NCBI RefSeq assembly: GCF_009728935.1
Contig: NZ_CP034235.1
Coordinates: 7,279,501-7,343,500 of the forward strand
Source: Paenibacillus psychroresistens
GTDB lineage: Bacteria > Bacillota > Bacilli > Paenibacillales > NBRC-103111
Length of the DNA: 64,000 nucleotides
Reading direction: 5' to 3'
Of the stretch, positions 34,963 to 43,180 are shown in pieces. Every line of letters begins with the position of its first letter. The first letter of the stretch is position 1. Position numbers and translations under genes: made by a program. The notes beneath the pieces are model-generated. The model did no database searches. It was given only the letters and a program-made list of their open reading frames with translations, and was not told where the DNA came from.

Positions 34963-35610
34963 ATGGATCGTAAAACGAATGTATTAGTTCTCAAATGGCT
35001 TCACATTGTACTAGGATGTATCGCTACAACAGCTGGTCTAATCCTATTAAAACATTCTCATATTGTAACTGGTGGAACAGCAGGTCTCTCGCTTAGCCTA
35101 TCTTATTTATTACAAGCGCATTTTTACATCCTCTTTGCCTTGATCAATATTCCATTCGTCATCTTTTCTTTCTTCAACTTAGGCCGCCCCTTCACACTTC
35201 GGACGATTATCACAATTTCCTTATTAACCCTCATGTCTCCCGTTGACATCCTACTTCCTAATTTTTTGATGCCCGCGCTTTTAGGTTCCATAATAGGCGG
35301 CACTTTAGTAGGAGTAGGGATTTGCACCTTATTTAAAAATGGCGCATCTCTTGGCGGTTCTACGATCCTAGCGCTTTTCCTACATAAAAAATACCGCTTA
35401 AATCCAGGTAAAACAAACTTTTTATTTGACCTTTTAGTTATTCTTACAAGTTTATCTGCCGTTTCACCCAACAAAGCAATGATCTCTCTCGTGTCCATTT
35501 CTGTCACTTCAATTATTATGTATTTCTATCAAAATCGGAATAAAGCTGTGCAGCCTTCAAAGCTACGCAATCTATCTAATAAAGTTAGTATAGAACCTTA
35601 CAATAGTTAA
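34963..35610 (+). CDS. YitT/YczE family membrane protein
   Basis: This is a 215-residue protein with five to six membrane segments. It has GGTAGLSLSLSYLL near the start and GASLGGSTILALFLHKKYRL in the fourth segment, the paired glycine-rich motifs of the YitT (DUF161) family. It lacks the C-terminal DUF2179 domain of the longer members. AGGGGAA lies before the ATG at 34963. The biochemical function of the family is unknown. The stop overlaps the stop of the convergent ABC permease by four bases at a GTTAAC palindrome. Confidence 0.83.
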   Translation: MDRKTNVLVLKWLHIVLGCIATTAGLILLKHSHIVTGGTAGLSLSLSYLLQAHFYILFALINIPFVIFSFFNLGRPFTLRTIITISLLTLMSPVDILLPNFLMPALLGSIIGGTLVGVGICTLFKNGASLGGSTILALFLHKKYRLNPGKTNFLFDLLVILTSLSAVSPNKAMISLVSISVTSIIMYFYQNRNKAVQPSKLRNLSNKVSIEPYNS

Positions 35611-36398
35611 CCAGAAGCACTCATATATTGGCGAATGCCTAGATGATATAATCGCTTTGCCAATATTCGGCTCAATAAAGCTATGATTACGCTTATGCCA
35701 GTTAAGCTCCATCCTCCTCCATCGAAGAGGACTTGCATGGGCACTGTTGTAATAAATCCTATGGGTAATATCCAGGTCAAGATGAAAGTTAGCCATTTAG
35801 GGTAAATATTTACAGGGTATTGCCCCATTGAAAGTGCTGTTTGGAATACCCAATTCCACCCACTTCTTTTAAACCAAAAAGCAAGTGTGGAAGCAGCAAT
35901 CATTACATGGGCACAAATGAATACAGCTGATGTTAAACAAATTAATAACTCCAACCCTTCCAATACAGAAAGATGCGGCTTGATCTGAACTATAGCAAAC
36001 AAGATTCCAAAAACACCTATTCCAATATCAATAAACGCCATTGAATTCCATGAACGAACCAGTGTGTGACGAAAAGAGTCAATAGGTGTTAATAGAAGGT
36101 GATCATATTCCCCATCCGCTACATCGGTAACAAATCTTTCAAGGCTTGGCAGAAGAAACAATCCCATTAAACCTCTCAATGCGGTATAAAGACATGTTAA
36201 GCCAATCAGTTCGTATTTACTCCATCCGTTGATCGAATTTGTTTGGTTAAACAGCAATAGAATCGCTCCAAAAGAAACGGCAAAACCGATTAATGAGTTC
36301 AACAAACTGAGTACCATATGGAAACGAAAGGATACATGCTGAAACAAAGCAGACCGCGCATACACTCGTAATATAGAGAAATAACCCATGTTTTTCAT
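35607..36398 (-). CDS. ABC-2 type exporter permease, second subunit
   Basis: This is a 263-residue protein with six membrane segments, of the DUF990-like ABC-2 family. A VADGEYDHLLLTPIDSFRHT segment near residue 100 is a typical coupling-helix signature. Its ATG overlaps the stop of the first permease (ATGA). It is the last gene of a three-gene exporter operon. Confidence 0.83.
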   Translation of the reverse strand: MKNMGYFSILRVYARSALFQHVSFRFHMVLSLLNSLIGFAVSFGAILLLFNQTNSINGWSKYELIGLTCLYTALRGLMGLFLLPSLERFVTDVADGEYDHLLLTPIDSFRHTLVRSWNSMAFIDIGIGVFGILFAIVQIKPHLSVLEGLELLICLTSAVFICAHVMIAASTLAFWFKRSGWNWVFQTALSMGQYPVNIYPKWLTFILTWILPIGFITTVPMQVLFDGGGWSLTGISVIIALLSRILAKRLYHLGIRQYMSASG

Positions 36399-37174
36399 CC
36401 CCCTGTAGCCTGAAATTTATTAACCCCTGATTTCCAAATCCAGTAACCCGATAGCATAAAGATCATTAACCAAATACATTGTTTAGCGATCAGTTCAAAC
36501 ACAACTCCGTGATCAAGAGGTGATAATAACAGCATCGCAGGCAATCCTAAACAAGAAAAATAAGGCAGGAATTGTATAGTGCTTTGCAGGACAGAGGGAA
36601 GGAAGGCAATCGGTGCCGCTTGGCCGCCAAGCAAGAACATAAGAGCATCATTCACTAAAAGAGTAGAATCTGAACGTGTAGTCCAGAAAGAGATACAGGC
36701 AAGTATAAAGCCCATAAAAAAACGAATCACGGAAGCAAAAACAAGGCTAATCATAAAATAAACAATTCTCCAGCCAGTCAAGTCAATATGCGGATGAAAT
36801 ACCAACCATAAGATGATAACAATTGGTATATTAAAGCAGAGAAATAACAGCTTAGAGCCAAAATTATCAGCAATACTTTGCAGGATAGGGTGATAAGGGA
36901 GCAAAAGCTGTTTGGAATACGTTCCATTGCGGATCTGGAAAGCTATCGTCCAATGTTCATAAGAGTAAGTAAACTGATTGACGAACAGGATCGTCAGATA
37001 GTTGGCAATCAACCAATCCACTTGTCCGGTGCGATTGCTGTTCTCCAGTACAGCAATCCACGCAAACATCGCAATCAATGGCGGAATAATCCACTGTAAA
37101 GCCAGTGAGAAGAAAAAGCCTCTAAAAACAAGCAAGCTCAGCATAGAATGTCGTGCATAGAAGATAAAATTCAC
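36395..37174 (-). CDS. ABC-2 type exporter permease, first subunit
   Basis: This is a 259-residue protein with six membrane segments. IRNGTYSKQLLLPYHPILQS marks the coupling loop that matches the one in the second permease (…YDHLLLTPID…). It starts with GTG, and GTGA overlaps the ATPase stop, so the three subunits are translationally coupled. A heterodimeric transport path is expected. Confidence 0.83.
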   Translation of the reverse strand: MNFIFYARHSMLSLLVFRGFFFSLALQWIIPPLIAMFAWIAVLENSNRTGQVDWLIANYLTILFVNQFTYSYEHWTIAFQIRNGTYSKQLLLPYHPILQSIADNFGSKLLFLCFNIPIVIILWLVFHPHIDLTGWRIVYFMISLVFASVIRFFMGFILACISFWTTRSDSTLLVNDALMFLLGGQAAPIAFLPSVLQSTIQFLPYFSCLGLPAMLLLSPLDHGVVFELIAKQCIWLMIFMLSGYWIWKSGVNKFQATGG

Positions 37175-38184
37175 TTGGAAGCCACCTCCAGATTTCCTCT
37201 ACCTACTAATTGATCAATTACATATTCTATGGGTGGATCTGAGACAGAAAAATCAAAGACATCAGGATAACTTAATACCTCCGAGACGAAAATAGAAGTC
37301 TCATCTCTATGAACGCGAAAAGTAATGATTTCCGTATTTTCTCGGCTCTCTTGCTTAACTATCTTATTTGCATGCTCCAGAAATAATCTGCCTTTAAGAT
37401 CTGAGCTCATTTGTACTTCGACGAGTTTAAATGGAGCTAATAAATCAACCAATTTATTCAAAGGCCCATCATAAATAATAGAACCAGAGTTAATAAAAAT
37501 AATTCTTTGGCAAAGACTGATTACATCCGCCATATAGTGTGAGGTTAAAAGCACTACCGTACCATACTTTTCATTAACCTCCCTGATACATTCGCGAACG
37601 CGAGATTGTACTGCCAGATCGAGTCCCAGCGTAGGCTCATCCAGAAACATCACCTTCGGTCTATGCAATAGAGAAAGGGCTAATTCACAACGCATTCGTT
37701 GTCCCAGAGATAGTGTGCGAGGCGTTTTAGTCAGCAAGTCACTAAGCTCGAAGCTTTCAATGTATTCATTTAATATATTTCGATATTCCACAGCCGACAT
37801 CCCGTAAAGTCTGCGATGCAGCTCGAAGCTATCCACGATGGGAATGTCCAAATGCAGCTGCTGACGATTTCCCATCACCATACTTATCTGCTTTAAGAAA
37901 CTAGGTTCGCGTTTATAGGGAACATATCTGAGTACTCGTACCTCACCAGAAGTAGGGTGCAGCAGGCCTGATAACATTTTCAACGTTGTTGTTTTGCCGG
38001 ATCCATTCGGTCCAAGGAATGCAACCTTCTCTCCATTCAAGATCGAGAATGAAATATCTTGTACTGCATGCACCAGAGTTTGCTTGCGAACAAAGAGATG
38101 CTTTAATGCGGATTGCATCCCTTCTTTTCGTTCAAACATTTTATAATCCTTAGATAACCCTTCTACTTCAATCGCTTTTTTCAA
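37171..38184 (-). CDS. ABC exporter ATPase (NatA/DrrA-like)
   Basis: This is a 337-residue ATPase. Walker A is FLGPNGSGKTTTLKMLSG, the Q-loop region follows (RQQLHLDIPIVDSFEL), the signature is LSLGQRMRCELALSLLHRPK, Walker B is VMFLDEPTLGLD, and the H-loop is LLTSHYM. The C-terminal 100 residues match the extension of the DrrA/NatA type. AAGGAG lies eight bases before the TTG at 38184 and overlaps the GTG at 38193, so TTG is preferred. With the two permeases it forms a DUF990-type exporter; drugs or peptides are plausible cargo. It is divergent from a MerR-type regulator. Confidence 0.87.
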   Translation of the reverse strand: MKKAIEVEGLSKDYKMFERKEGMQSALKHLFVRKQTLVHAVQDISFSILNGEKVAFLGPNGSGKTTTLKMLSGLLHPTSGEVRVLRYVPYKREPSFLKQISMVMGNRQQLHLDIPIVDSFELHRRLYGMSAVEYRNILNEYIESFELSDLLTKTPRTLSLGQRMRCELALSLLHRPKVMFLDEPTLGLDLAVQSRVRECIREVNEKYGTVVLLTSHYMADVISLCQRIIFINSGSIIYDGPLNKLVDLLAPFKLVEVQMSSDLKGRLFLEHANKIVKQESRENTEIITFRVHRDETSIFVSEVLSYPDVFDFSVSDPPIEYVIDQLVGRGNLEVASK

Positions 38185-38373
38185 ACCAATCACTCCTTGT
38201 TTAAACTATCTAAGATTAGCTTACAACAATGATGCAAGTGCTAAGGTTATGAGTTAAATCCTTTATAATCAATGGACTTTAAAATTAAACTTTAGCTTAA
38301 AGCTTTAATGTTCTTTAATAATGTTTCTGTCTCTGTTAGAATGATTTCATGCTCAGAAAGGGAGTTTTCTTGC

Positions 38374-39087
38374 ATGCAAACAAAGTCCCTCCGTCCCATT
38401 GATATCGCTATTAAAATTGGAATGAGTACAAGTGCGCTGCGTCATTATGAAGCGTGGGGTATTATCCCTTCAGTACCTAGGTCTGAAACGGACTATCGCC
38501 TTTATTCCAAAGAACATGAGGCTTATTTCGTCTGTATTCGATCTATGAATTCTGGTTTTTGCATGGCTTTGACGTGCAAGGTTATGCGGTTATTGATACA
38601 GAGGGATGTTAAAAGCGCGTTGTGGATAGTGAACGAGGCGTGTGCTGAGCTGAATCAGGAATGGAAAACAGTAAACCGGACTATTCTAACACTAAAAACG
38701 ATAAATACATCTCCTAAAATGATTAATAGGAAAAAAAGAGCAAGCTTTACCATCAAGGAAGCTGCATTGGAAACAGGAGTGACTGCAACAACCATACGTT
38801 ACTGGGAAAAAATCGGCATTATTGAATGTGACCGAGATCAAGCTAATGGTTATCGGTCTTTTTCAGCTGAAATCATTACTCAAATCTTACTAATTCAATC
38901 ATTAAAATATGCAAATTATTCGCTAGAAGCTATTAAACAGGTGCTTAGTGAAATGAAAAACAATAACATTGCTAAAGCGATTGAAATAGCGGAGGGCTCT
39001 CTCTTAATGCTTGATAAACGCAATCAAGATCAGTTATCTGCTGTAGCACAATTATTAGAATTATGCCGATTTCTTCGTTTGGTATAA
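38374..39087 (+). CDS. MerR family regulator with two MerR HTH domains
   Basis: The 237-residue protein has two MerR-type DNA-binding domains. The first spans residues about 8-70 (RPIDIAIKIGMSTSALRHYE), the second about 122-185 (FTIKEAALETGVTATTIRYW), with a short helical tail. A single MerR domain followed by an effector domain is usual, so the tandem arrangement is uncommon. AAAGGGAG precedes the ATG at 38374; the frame from 38308 lacks a ribosome site. It is divergent from the ABC-2 exporter operon, the likely target. Confidence 0.8.
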   Translation: MQTKSLRPIDIAIKIGMSTSALRHYEAWGIIPSVPRSETDYRLYSKEHEAYFVCIRSMNSGFCMALTCKVMRLLIQRDVKSALWIVNEACAELNQEWKTVNRTILTLKTINTSPKMINRKKRASFTIKEAALETGVTATTIRYWEKIGIIECDRDQANGYRSFSAEIITQILLIQSLKYANYSLEAIKQVLSEMKNNNIAKAIEIAEGSLLMLDKRNQDQLSAVAQLLELCRFLRLV

Positions 39088-39515
39088 GTTCCTCGACGAT
39101 TCTTGCAGAGCATGTGTGGGAGCATCTTGACTATGAAGAAGGTATTCAGGCTGCGGAAATATGCTTTGACTTTTTAAAGCCAGGAGGATACATTCGCTGT
39201 GCAGTACCCGATGCTTTTTTTCCTGATGAAGTGTACCAGAGTATCGTTAAGATTGGAGGTCCAGGGCCTCTAGATCATCCAGCTGCTAGCCATAAAATTG
39301 TTCATAGCTATACGAGTATCATTTCTATGTTCGAATCAGCAGGGTTTAAAGTTAAACTTTTGGAATATTGTGATGATGAAGGGCAGTTTCACTACGAATA
39401 TTGGGATGAAACCCAAGGCTTTATTTACCGTTCCAAACGTTTTGACCATCGAAATCAAGATGGCAAGCTAGGCTGTGTATCCATCATTGTTGATGCGATA
39501 AAACCTAATCCATGA
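39063..39515 (+). pseudogene. N-terminally truncated SAM-dependent methyltransferase
   Basis: The part from ILAEHVWEHLDYEEGIQAAE (about base 39098), followed by LKPGGYIRCAVPDAFFPDE, matches the second half of COG4627-like methyltransferases. The first half, including the glycine-rich SAM motif, is missing. The frame overlaps the MerR 3' end by 25 bases, and the first dozen codons (MPISSFGISSS) are read from MerR sequence. A deletion therefore joined the two genes just after the MerR stop. No ribosome site is visible. The product is unlikely to be active. Confidence 0.75.
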
Positions 39516-39546
39516 ATAGATAATAGACACCTGTAAATGCAAGAAA

Positions 39547-39584
39547 AACCGGCAACCACTCGAGAATAAGTGATTACCGGCCTT
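39547..39584 (+). terminator. Terminator after the methyltransferase remnant
   Basis: ACCGGCAACCACT pairs with AGTGATTACCGG and is followed by CCTTTC. Confidence 0.65.
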
Positions 39585-39602
39585 TCGCTTCTCCAAATGA
39601 AA

Positions 39603-39782
39603 CTACTTCGTTAAAACAAAAGGATTCCCACAAAGTAAGTTTCTATGTTTATCAAAATCAGTTGCTGCAAGAGTGTTACTTTCTCTATCTGTTAATAAAG
39701 TTTCAGCAAGCTTTTTCATCGCTTCCCCGTTACCAAAGTTTCCATTGAAATAAGGTGGTAAGTTTTGAATTGTTTCGCTCAT
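39603..39782 (-). CDS. Orphan 59-residue small protein
   Basis: The minus strand has AAAAAGGAG seven bases before ATG at 39782 and an open frame of 59 codons to a TAG at 39603. The product begins MSETIQNLPPYFNGNFGNGE, continues with an amphipathic KKLAETLLTDRE segment, and ends DKHRNLLCGNPFVLTK. It has a single Cys and no signal peptide or membrane segment. I recognise no family. The strong ribosome site and a codon pattern like its neighbours support a real gene. A short regulatory protein, a peptide precursor or a toxin-antitoxin component are all open possibilities. Confidence 0.6.
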   Translation of the reverse strand: MSETIQNLPPYFNGNFGNGEAMKKLAETLLTDRESNTLAATDFDKHRNLLCGNPFVLTK

Positions 39783-39920
39783 TGTTACACTCCTTTTTTT
39801 GTATTTTCCTCCTAAACGTCTCCATTTTATTATATTACTTTATTTAAGAATCCGCATCCGTAATCTTACGTATATTTACGCCTGACTGCCATCGTAAAGA
39901 TGGTGCACGAAGTCGAATAA

Positions 39921-40154
39921 GAGGGAGCATACCATCTCGGGAACCGGATATGGATTAAAGAAGCGAAGCATCTGGTCGATGCGGACGGTTCGCTGCAGAT
40001 TCTTTCGTCTAGCAGCCAGAAACTTGCCACCAGTTTCTCGCTACAATTCATCTCGCTCATCATCATTCTCGTTATTTCCTACTTTAAGCCTTGGGGTAAA
40101 ATAGGAAATAACTCAACCAAGAAAACGAAAATCGATGCCAATAATGGCTCATAG
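39921..40154 (+). pseudogene. C-terminal remnant of a membrane protein
   Basis: An open frame without a start codon reads EGAYHLGNRIWIKEAKHLVD, then a membrane segment FSLQFISLIIILVISYF, then KPWGKIGNNSTKKTK to a TAG at 40152. The base composition of its first 120 bases is richer in GC than the surroundings. It looks like the last 77 codons of a transporter or sensor whose body has been deleted. It ends just before the ribosome site of the next gene, so both may have been one operon. Confidence 0.55.
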
Positions 40155-40166
40155 AGGAGGCATTCC

Positions 40167-40613
40167 ATGATAAACAATCGATCAATACCAACCAATTCCA
40201 TACTTCCACACATCTATTATGAAAACCTGGCCGATGTGATTAACTGGTTGAGCGAGGTGTTCGGCTTCGTTGAGCATTTCCGCTTCGAGGTCCCCGACGG
40301 ACAGCTCCATGGCGTAATGATGCACCACGGTGATGCTTGGGTTATGCTTAAAAATTCCGTTCGTACACTGACGAGTCCAGCCAAACTAAGCTTTGCGACA
40401 CAATCACTTATGGTGTTCATTGAAGATATCGATGAACATTATCTCCACACAATTGCTTCGGGTGCACGAATTGTGGAACAGCTTTTCGACTCGGAATACG
40501 GAGAGCGTCAGTACTCCGCGCAAGATTTAGAAGGACATTTATGGACGTTCTCTAAACACATTCGAGATGTCAGTCCCGACAGTTGGGGAGCCATTTTAAC
40601 CAATAGGGGATAA
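40167..40613 (+). CDS. VOC (glyoxalase/bleomycin-resistance fold) protein
   Basis: This is a 148-residue single-domain protein with NSILPHIYYENLADVINWL, FGFVEHFRFEVPDGQLHGVM and FDSEYGERQYSAQDLEGHLW, the order of a PhnB/YdeO-like VOC member. His and Glu positions typical of metal ligands are present (HGVMMHHGD, DLEGHLW). AGGAGG precedes the ATG at 40167. The substrate is unknown; fosfomycin or bleomycin resistance should not be assumed. Confidence 0.82.
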   Translation: MINNRSIPTNSILPHIYYENLADVINWLSEVFGFVEHFRFEVPDGQLHGVMMHHGDAWVMLKNSVRTLTSPAKLSFATQSLMVFIEDIDEHYLHTIASGARIVEQLFDSEYGERQYSAQDLEGHLWTFSKHIRDVSPDSWGAILTNRG

Positions 40614-40619
40614 GAATAC

Positions 40620-40658
40620 AAGAACCAGCCCCTTCACGTTAAGAAGTGGCTGGTTCTT
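40620..40658. terminator. Hairpin between the VOC gene and the binding-protein remnant
   Basis: AAGAACCAGCC (40620-40630) pairs perfectly with GGCTGGTTCTT (40648-40658). No clean T-run follows on either strand, but its place between convergent genes suggests a shared terminator. Confidence 0.55.
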
Positions 40659-40687
40659 ACTTATATCCAATTATTCCATTTTCTTTG

Positions 40688-41144
40688 CTATTTTTTCTCC
40701 TCTAAAAGGTTAAGCTCTTGGTCTACCTTTTGCGCAAGCTCGTGTAATTTAATCGCCACTTCATTGTCCTCTGCCGAAGCGAGATTTAAAAACTGCGTAT
40801 ATATATTTGGAGATTGTTTATCCCAAATCTGGTTAAATTTTGGATTTAAATATATGGATGGCTTTACTGCATATTTCAATTCATTCATAAATACACTTTT
40901 AATCGGGTCCGAGTTTTGATGTGTAGCCTCAGACATGGATTGACTAGTCATCAAGTAATGATCAGCAAGCTCTGCCGTATTTTCATTTGTTGTTAGCGTA
41001 AAATATTGAAGCGTCAGCATTTGGATTAGGCAGTTCAATATGTAAAGTCGCAGCTTCTACAATCTCCTTGGTATTTGTGCAGGCAGAAAAGACAAGAAAG
41101 ACAGAAATCATAATTAGAATAAAGGACATTTTAAATGATTTCAA
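40688..41144 (-). pseudogene. Solute-binding lipoprotein gene with a large internal deletion
   Basis: The start (TTG at 41144 after AAAGGATG) encodes a lipoprotein signal ending VFLVFSAC and then KEIVEAATLHIELPNPNADA, which aligns with the mature start of the intact protein at 46204 (KEPATIHLLLPKPNGYDSG). That frame stops about 30 codons later. A second frame resumes as LQYFTLTTNENTAELADHYL … DPIKSVFMNELKYAVKP to a TAA at 40688, and aligns with the C-terminal 110 residues of the two paralogues. About 290 codons in the middle are gone, with a frame change at the junction (near 41030). The first 14 bases overlap the SdpI gene. Confidence 0.85.
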
Positions 41145-41793
41145 CTGAATCATCCTTTCTTTTATGTATCAGATATGAATATCCAAATGGAATTAAAATT
41201 TGAATTGCTAGGGTAATTATTACGACTAGTATAGAGTTCGTAAAGAAGAGTGACGCGAGTGCCAGGAAACCAGTCAAAATCCAGAGAAATCCTGCAAACC
41301 GGTGAGTAAGGCGCCAATTGTTCTCATCTCTAAGTGCCCACGGTGTAGGAAGGCCACCTAAATAACTAGTCCGAACTCGTCCCATTACATTCCCCGTAAG
41401 AATTGAGCAAATCCCAAACATAACAATAAACCAGGTACGGAGATCAAACGGATGCCCGGTAACAATCAGCACCCATATACAGCAAATTACACTTAACACT
41501 ACACTTGGTAAAAACCGTATATATTCAAAGGTACTTTGGAATTTGAGATAATTCGCACGTTTAGGATCCATAAGCGGAAATAATTTCACTATAAATGGCA
41601 GCAACAATGTGAAACATCCAATTCCAACTATAATATATTTCTTGTTCATATAACCGATCGGTAATCCATACCCTCCCATGTTTGAATATCTGGCAACTTG
41701 ATCTGGCAACAGCTTGATTGCGACAATAATAGGAATGACTCCCAAGAGCAAAATTAAAATATCCCAAATGTTGAACTTAAGTTTATTTTTCAT
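41131..41793 (-). CDS. sdpI: SdpI family membrane protein
   Basis: This is a 220-residue protein with about six membrane segments. The N-terminal part is DUF1648-like (LLPDQVARYSNMGGYG). The second half has the SdpI signature GNVMGRVRTSYLGGLPTPWA then LRDENNWRLTHRFAGF. In B. subtilis SdpI gives immunity to the SdpC toxin and sequesters the repressor SdpR. The ArsR-type gene just upstream overlaps it by 11 bases, matching that regulatory pair. No sdpABC toxin genes are in the window, so the trigger is unknown. It overlaps the decayed binding-protein gene by 14 bases downstream. Confidence 0.85.
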   Translation of the reverse strand: MKNKLKFNIWDILILLLGVIPIIVAIKLLPDQVARYSNMGGYGLPIGYMNKKYIIVGIGCFTLLLPFIVKLFPLMDPKRANYLKFQSTFEYIRFLPSVVLSVICCIWVLIVTGHPFDLRTWFIVMFGICSILTGNVMGRVRTSYLGGLPTPWALRDENNWRLTHRFAGFLWILTGFLALASLFFTNSILVVIITLAIQILIPFGYSYLIHKRKDDSVEII

Positions 41794-42073
41794 CTTTATT
41801 TACTCCCCCCGTTTCTTTATCAGCGAACATTTCCAAAAACCAGCCCATAACCTCTTGAACGACCGTTGTATTGAGTGAGTAAATAATATGCTGTCCGTCA
41901 CGTTCATCCAAAACAAGCTTTGCACTTTTTAACAGATTTAAATGATGGGAGATGCTCGGTTTGGTCATGTTAAACTGATCGGCTATTTCTCCTGCTGTCA
42001 GGTCACGCTCATGCAATAAACGAATGATTTTCCTTCTTGTTGGATCAGACAAGGCTTTAAAGGCAATATTCAT
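41783..42073 (-). CDS. sdpR: ArsR/SdpR-type transcriptional repressor
   Basis: This is a 96-residue winged-helix protein: NIAFKALSDPTRRKIIRLLH then LTAGEIADQFNMTKPSISHH and LNLLKSAKLVLDERDGQHII. No metal-binding Cys pair is present, as in SdpR. AAAGGAGG precedes the ATG at 42073. A perfect 16-base palindrome lies 26 bases upstream. It is translated together with the SdpI-like protein, which may sequester it at the membrane. Confidence 0.87.
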   Translation of the reverse strand: MNIAFKALSDPTRRKIIRLLHERDLTAGEIADQFNMTKPSISHHLNLLKSAKLVLDERDGQHIIYSLNTTVVQEVMGWFLEMFADKETGGVNKDEK

Positions 42074-42098
42074 GAAGTTAATTCACCTCCTTTAATAT

Positions 42099-42114
42099 TT
42101 AGATAATTATCTAA
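42099..42114. promoter_or_regulatory. Palindromic operator of the SdpR/SdpI operon
   Basis: TTAGATAATTATCTAA is a perfect 16-base palindrome 26 bases before the SdpR start, surrounded by AT-rich promoter-like sequence. It is the likely autoregulatory site. Confidence 0.65.
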
Positions 42115-42199
42115 TAGTCTAATATTAGCACACACTTCAAACATATAACAAGTCTCCCAAGAAGAATTCCAAGGAGCCTTATTATTTATTGTTGTATTC

Positions 42200-43180
42200 T
42201 TAGATCCGGTTGTGTCGCGCTCTCCGCAGTAAGTAGACGAAATATGGAGCACCGATGATAGCTGACATGATACCCACTGGAACTTCTCTCGGTATAATAA
42301 TTGTGCGGCCGAGACAATCACCCAGAAGCATAAGATCAGCCCCAATGAGTGCAGAAAGTGGAATTAGCCATTTATGTCTGTTACCAACAATACTGCGGGC
42401 AATATGCGGTGAGATCAAGCCGATAAAACCGATAGTCCCAACTGCTGAAACCGATATGCCTGCTAGCGCTACCGCGAGAAGCAGCAGCCAGAAACGCTGC
42501 CGTATGATGTTTAAACCAAGAGATGCACTTGTTTCGTCTCCAAGCAGAAAGATATTCAGCTTCGTAGAATTCCACCACACAATTGGGAGGAGCGCAACAA
42601 TCCAGGGCAGGAGTGAATGTACATCGTTCCATCCTCTACTCCACAAGCTTCCGGACATCCAGAGCAACGCCATATTAATATCAGCTGGATTCCTTACAAT
42701 TAAGTACTGTGTGCCAGCCTGAAAAAAAGCTCCAACAGCAACACCAACTAAAGCAAAGGTAGCCGGCGTTAAAGATAAACTTTTACTTAGTAATAATAGA
42801 ATTGCAAAGGCTGTGAAAGCTCCGACAAATGCTGCGAGAGGAAGCATATAGGCCGGTGCCTTGGGAAATAAAAAGATAACCGCTGCTGCGGCAAATCCAG
42901 CTCCTTTCGTAATCCCGATTACATCCGGGCTAGCTAGTGGATTTCGCACTAAGCTTTGCAGGATCACACCTCCAACAGCTAAACCAAATCCAGCTAAAAT
43001 TCCGACAATAATTCGCGGTAGACGTACCTCATGGACAATGAAAAAGAACTTGCTATTTTCGTGAAGCAAGCCGGGCCATATCTCGTGTAAAGGAATAGAA
43101 ACAGCGCCAACACTCACAGACACAATAGCTAAAATGAGCAGTATAAGAAACGCAGCAATAAGGGAAAATCCCATTCTCAT
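42200..43180 (-). CDS. FecCD-family iron(III)-siderophore ABC permease, second subunit
   Basis: This is a 326-residue protein with about nine to ten membrane segments. VRLPRIIVGILAGFGLAVGG and GAVGFIGLISPHIAR-like (GTIGFIGLISPHIARSIVG) are the family hallmarks. The ATG overlaps the stop of the first permease (ATGA). No ATPase gene follows, so the transporter must share one made elsewhere. Confidence 0.9.
   Translation of the reverse strand: MRMGFSLIAAFLILLILAIVSVSVGAVSIPLHEIWPGLLHENSKFFFIVHEVRLPRIIVGILAGFGLAVGGVILQSLVRNPLASPDVIGITKGAGFAAAAVIFLFPKAPAYMLPLAAFVGAFTAFAILLLLSKSLSLTPATFALVGVAVGAFFQAGTQYLIVRNPADINMALLWMSGSLWSRGWNDVHSLLPWIVALLPIVWWNSTKLNIFLLGDETSASLGLNIIRQRFWLLLLAVALAGISVSAVGTIGFIGLISPHIARSIVGNRHKWLIPLSALIGADLMLLGDCLGRTIIIPREVPVGIMSAIIGAPYFVYLLRRARHNRI

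Noticed and set aside
38236..38250. A shared 15-mer (AAGTGCTAAGGTTAT) upstream of the exporter/MerR genes and of TctC (57554-57568, minus)
   Set aside because: A few 15-base matches are expected by chance when 64 kb is compared on both strands.
42070..42345. 91-codon minus-strand frame between the FecCD permease and SdpR
   Set aside because: It lies partly inside the permease gene in another frame and crosses the SdpR operator; no ribosome site.
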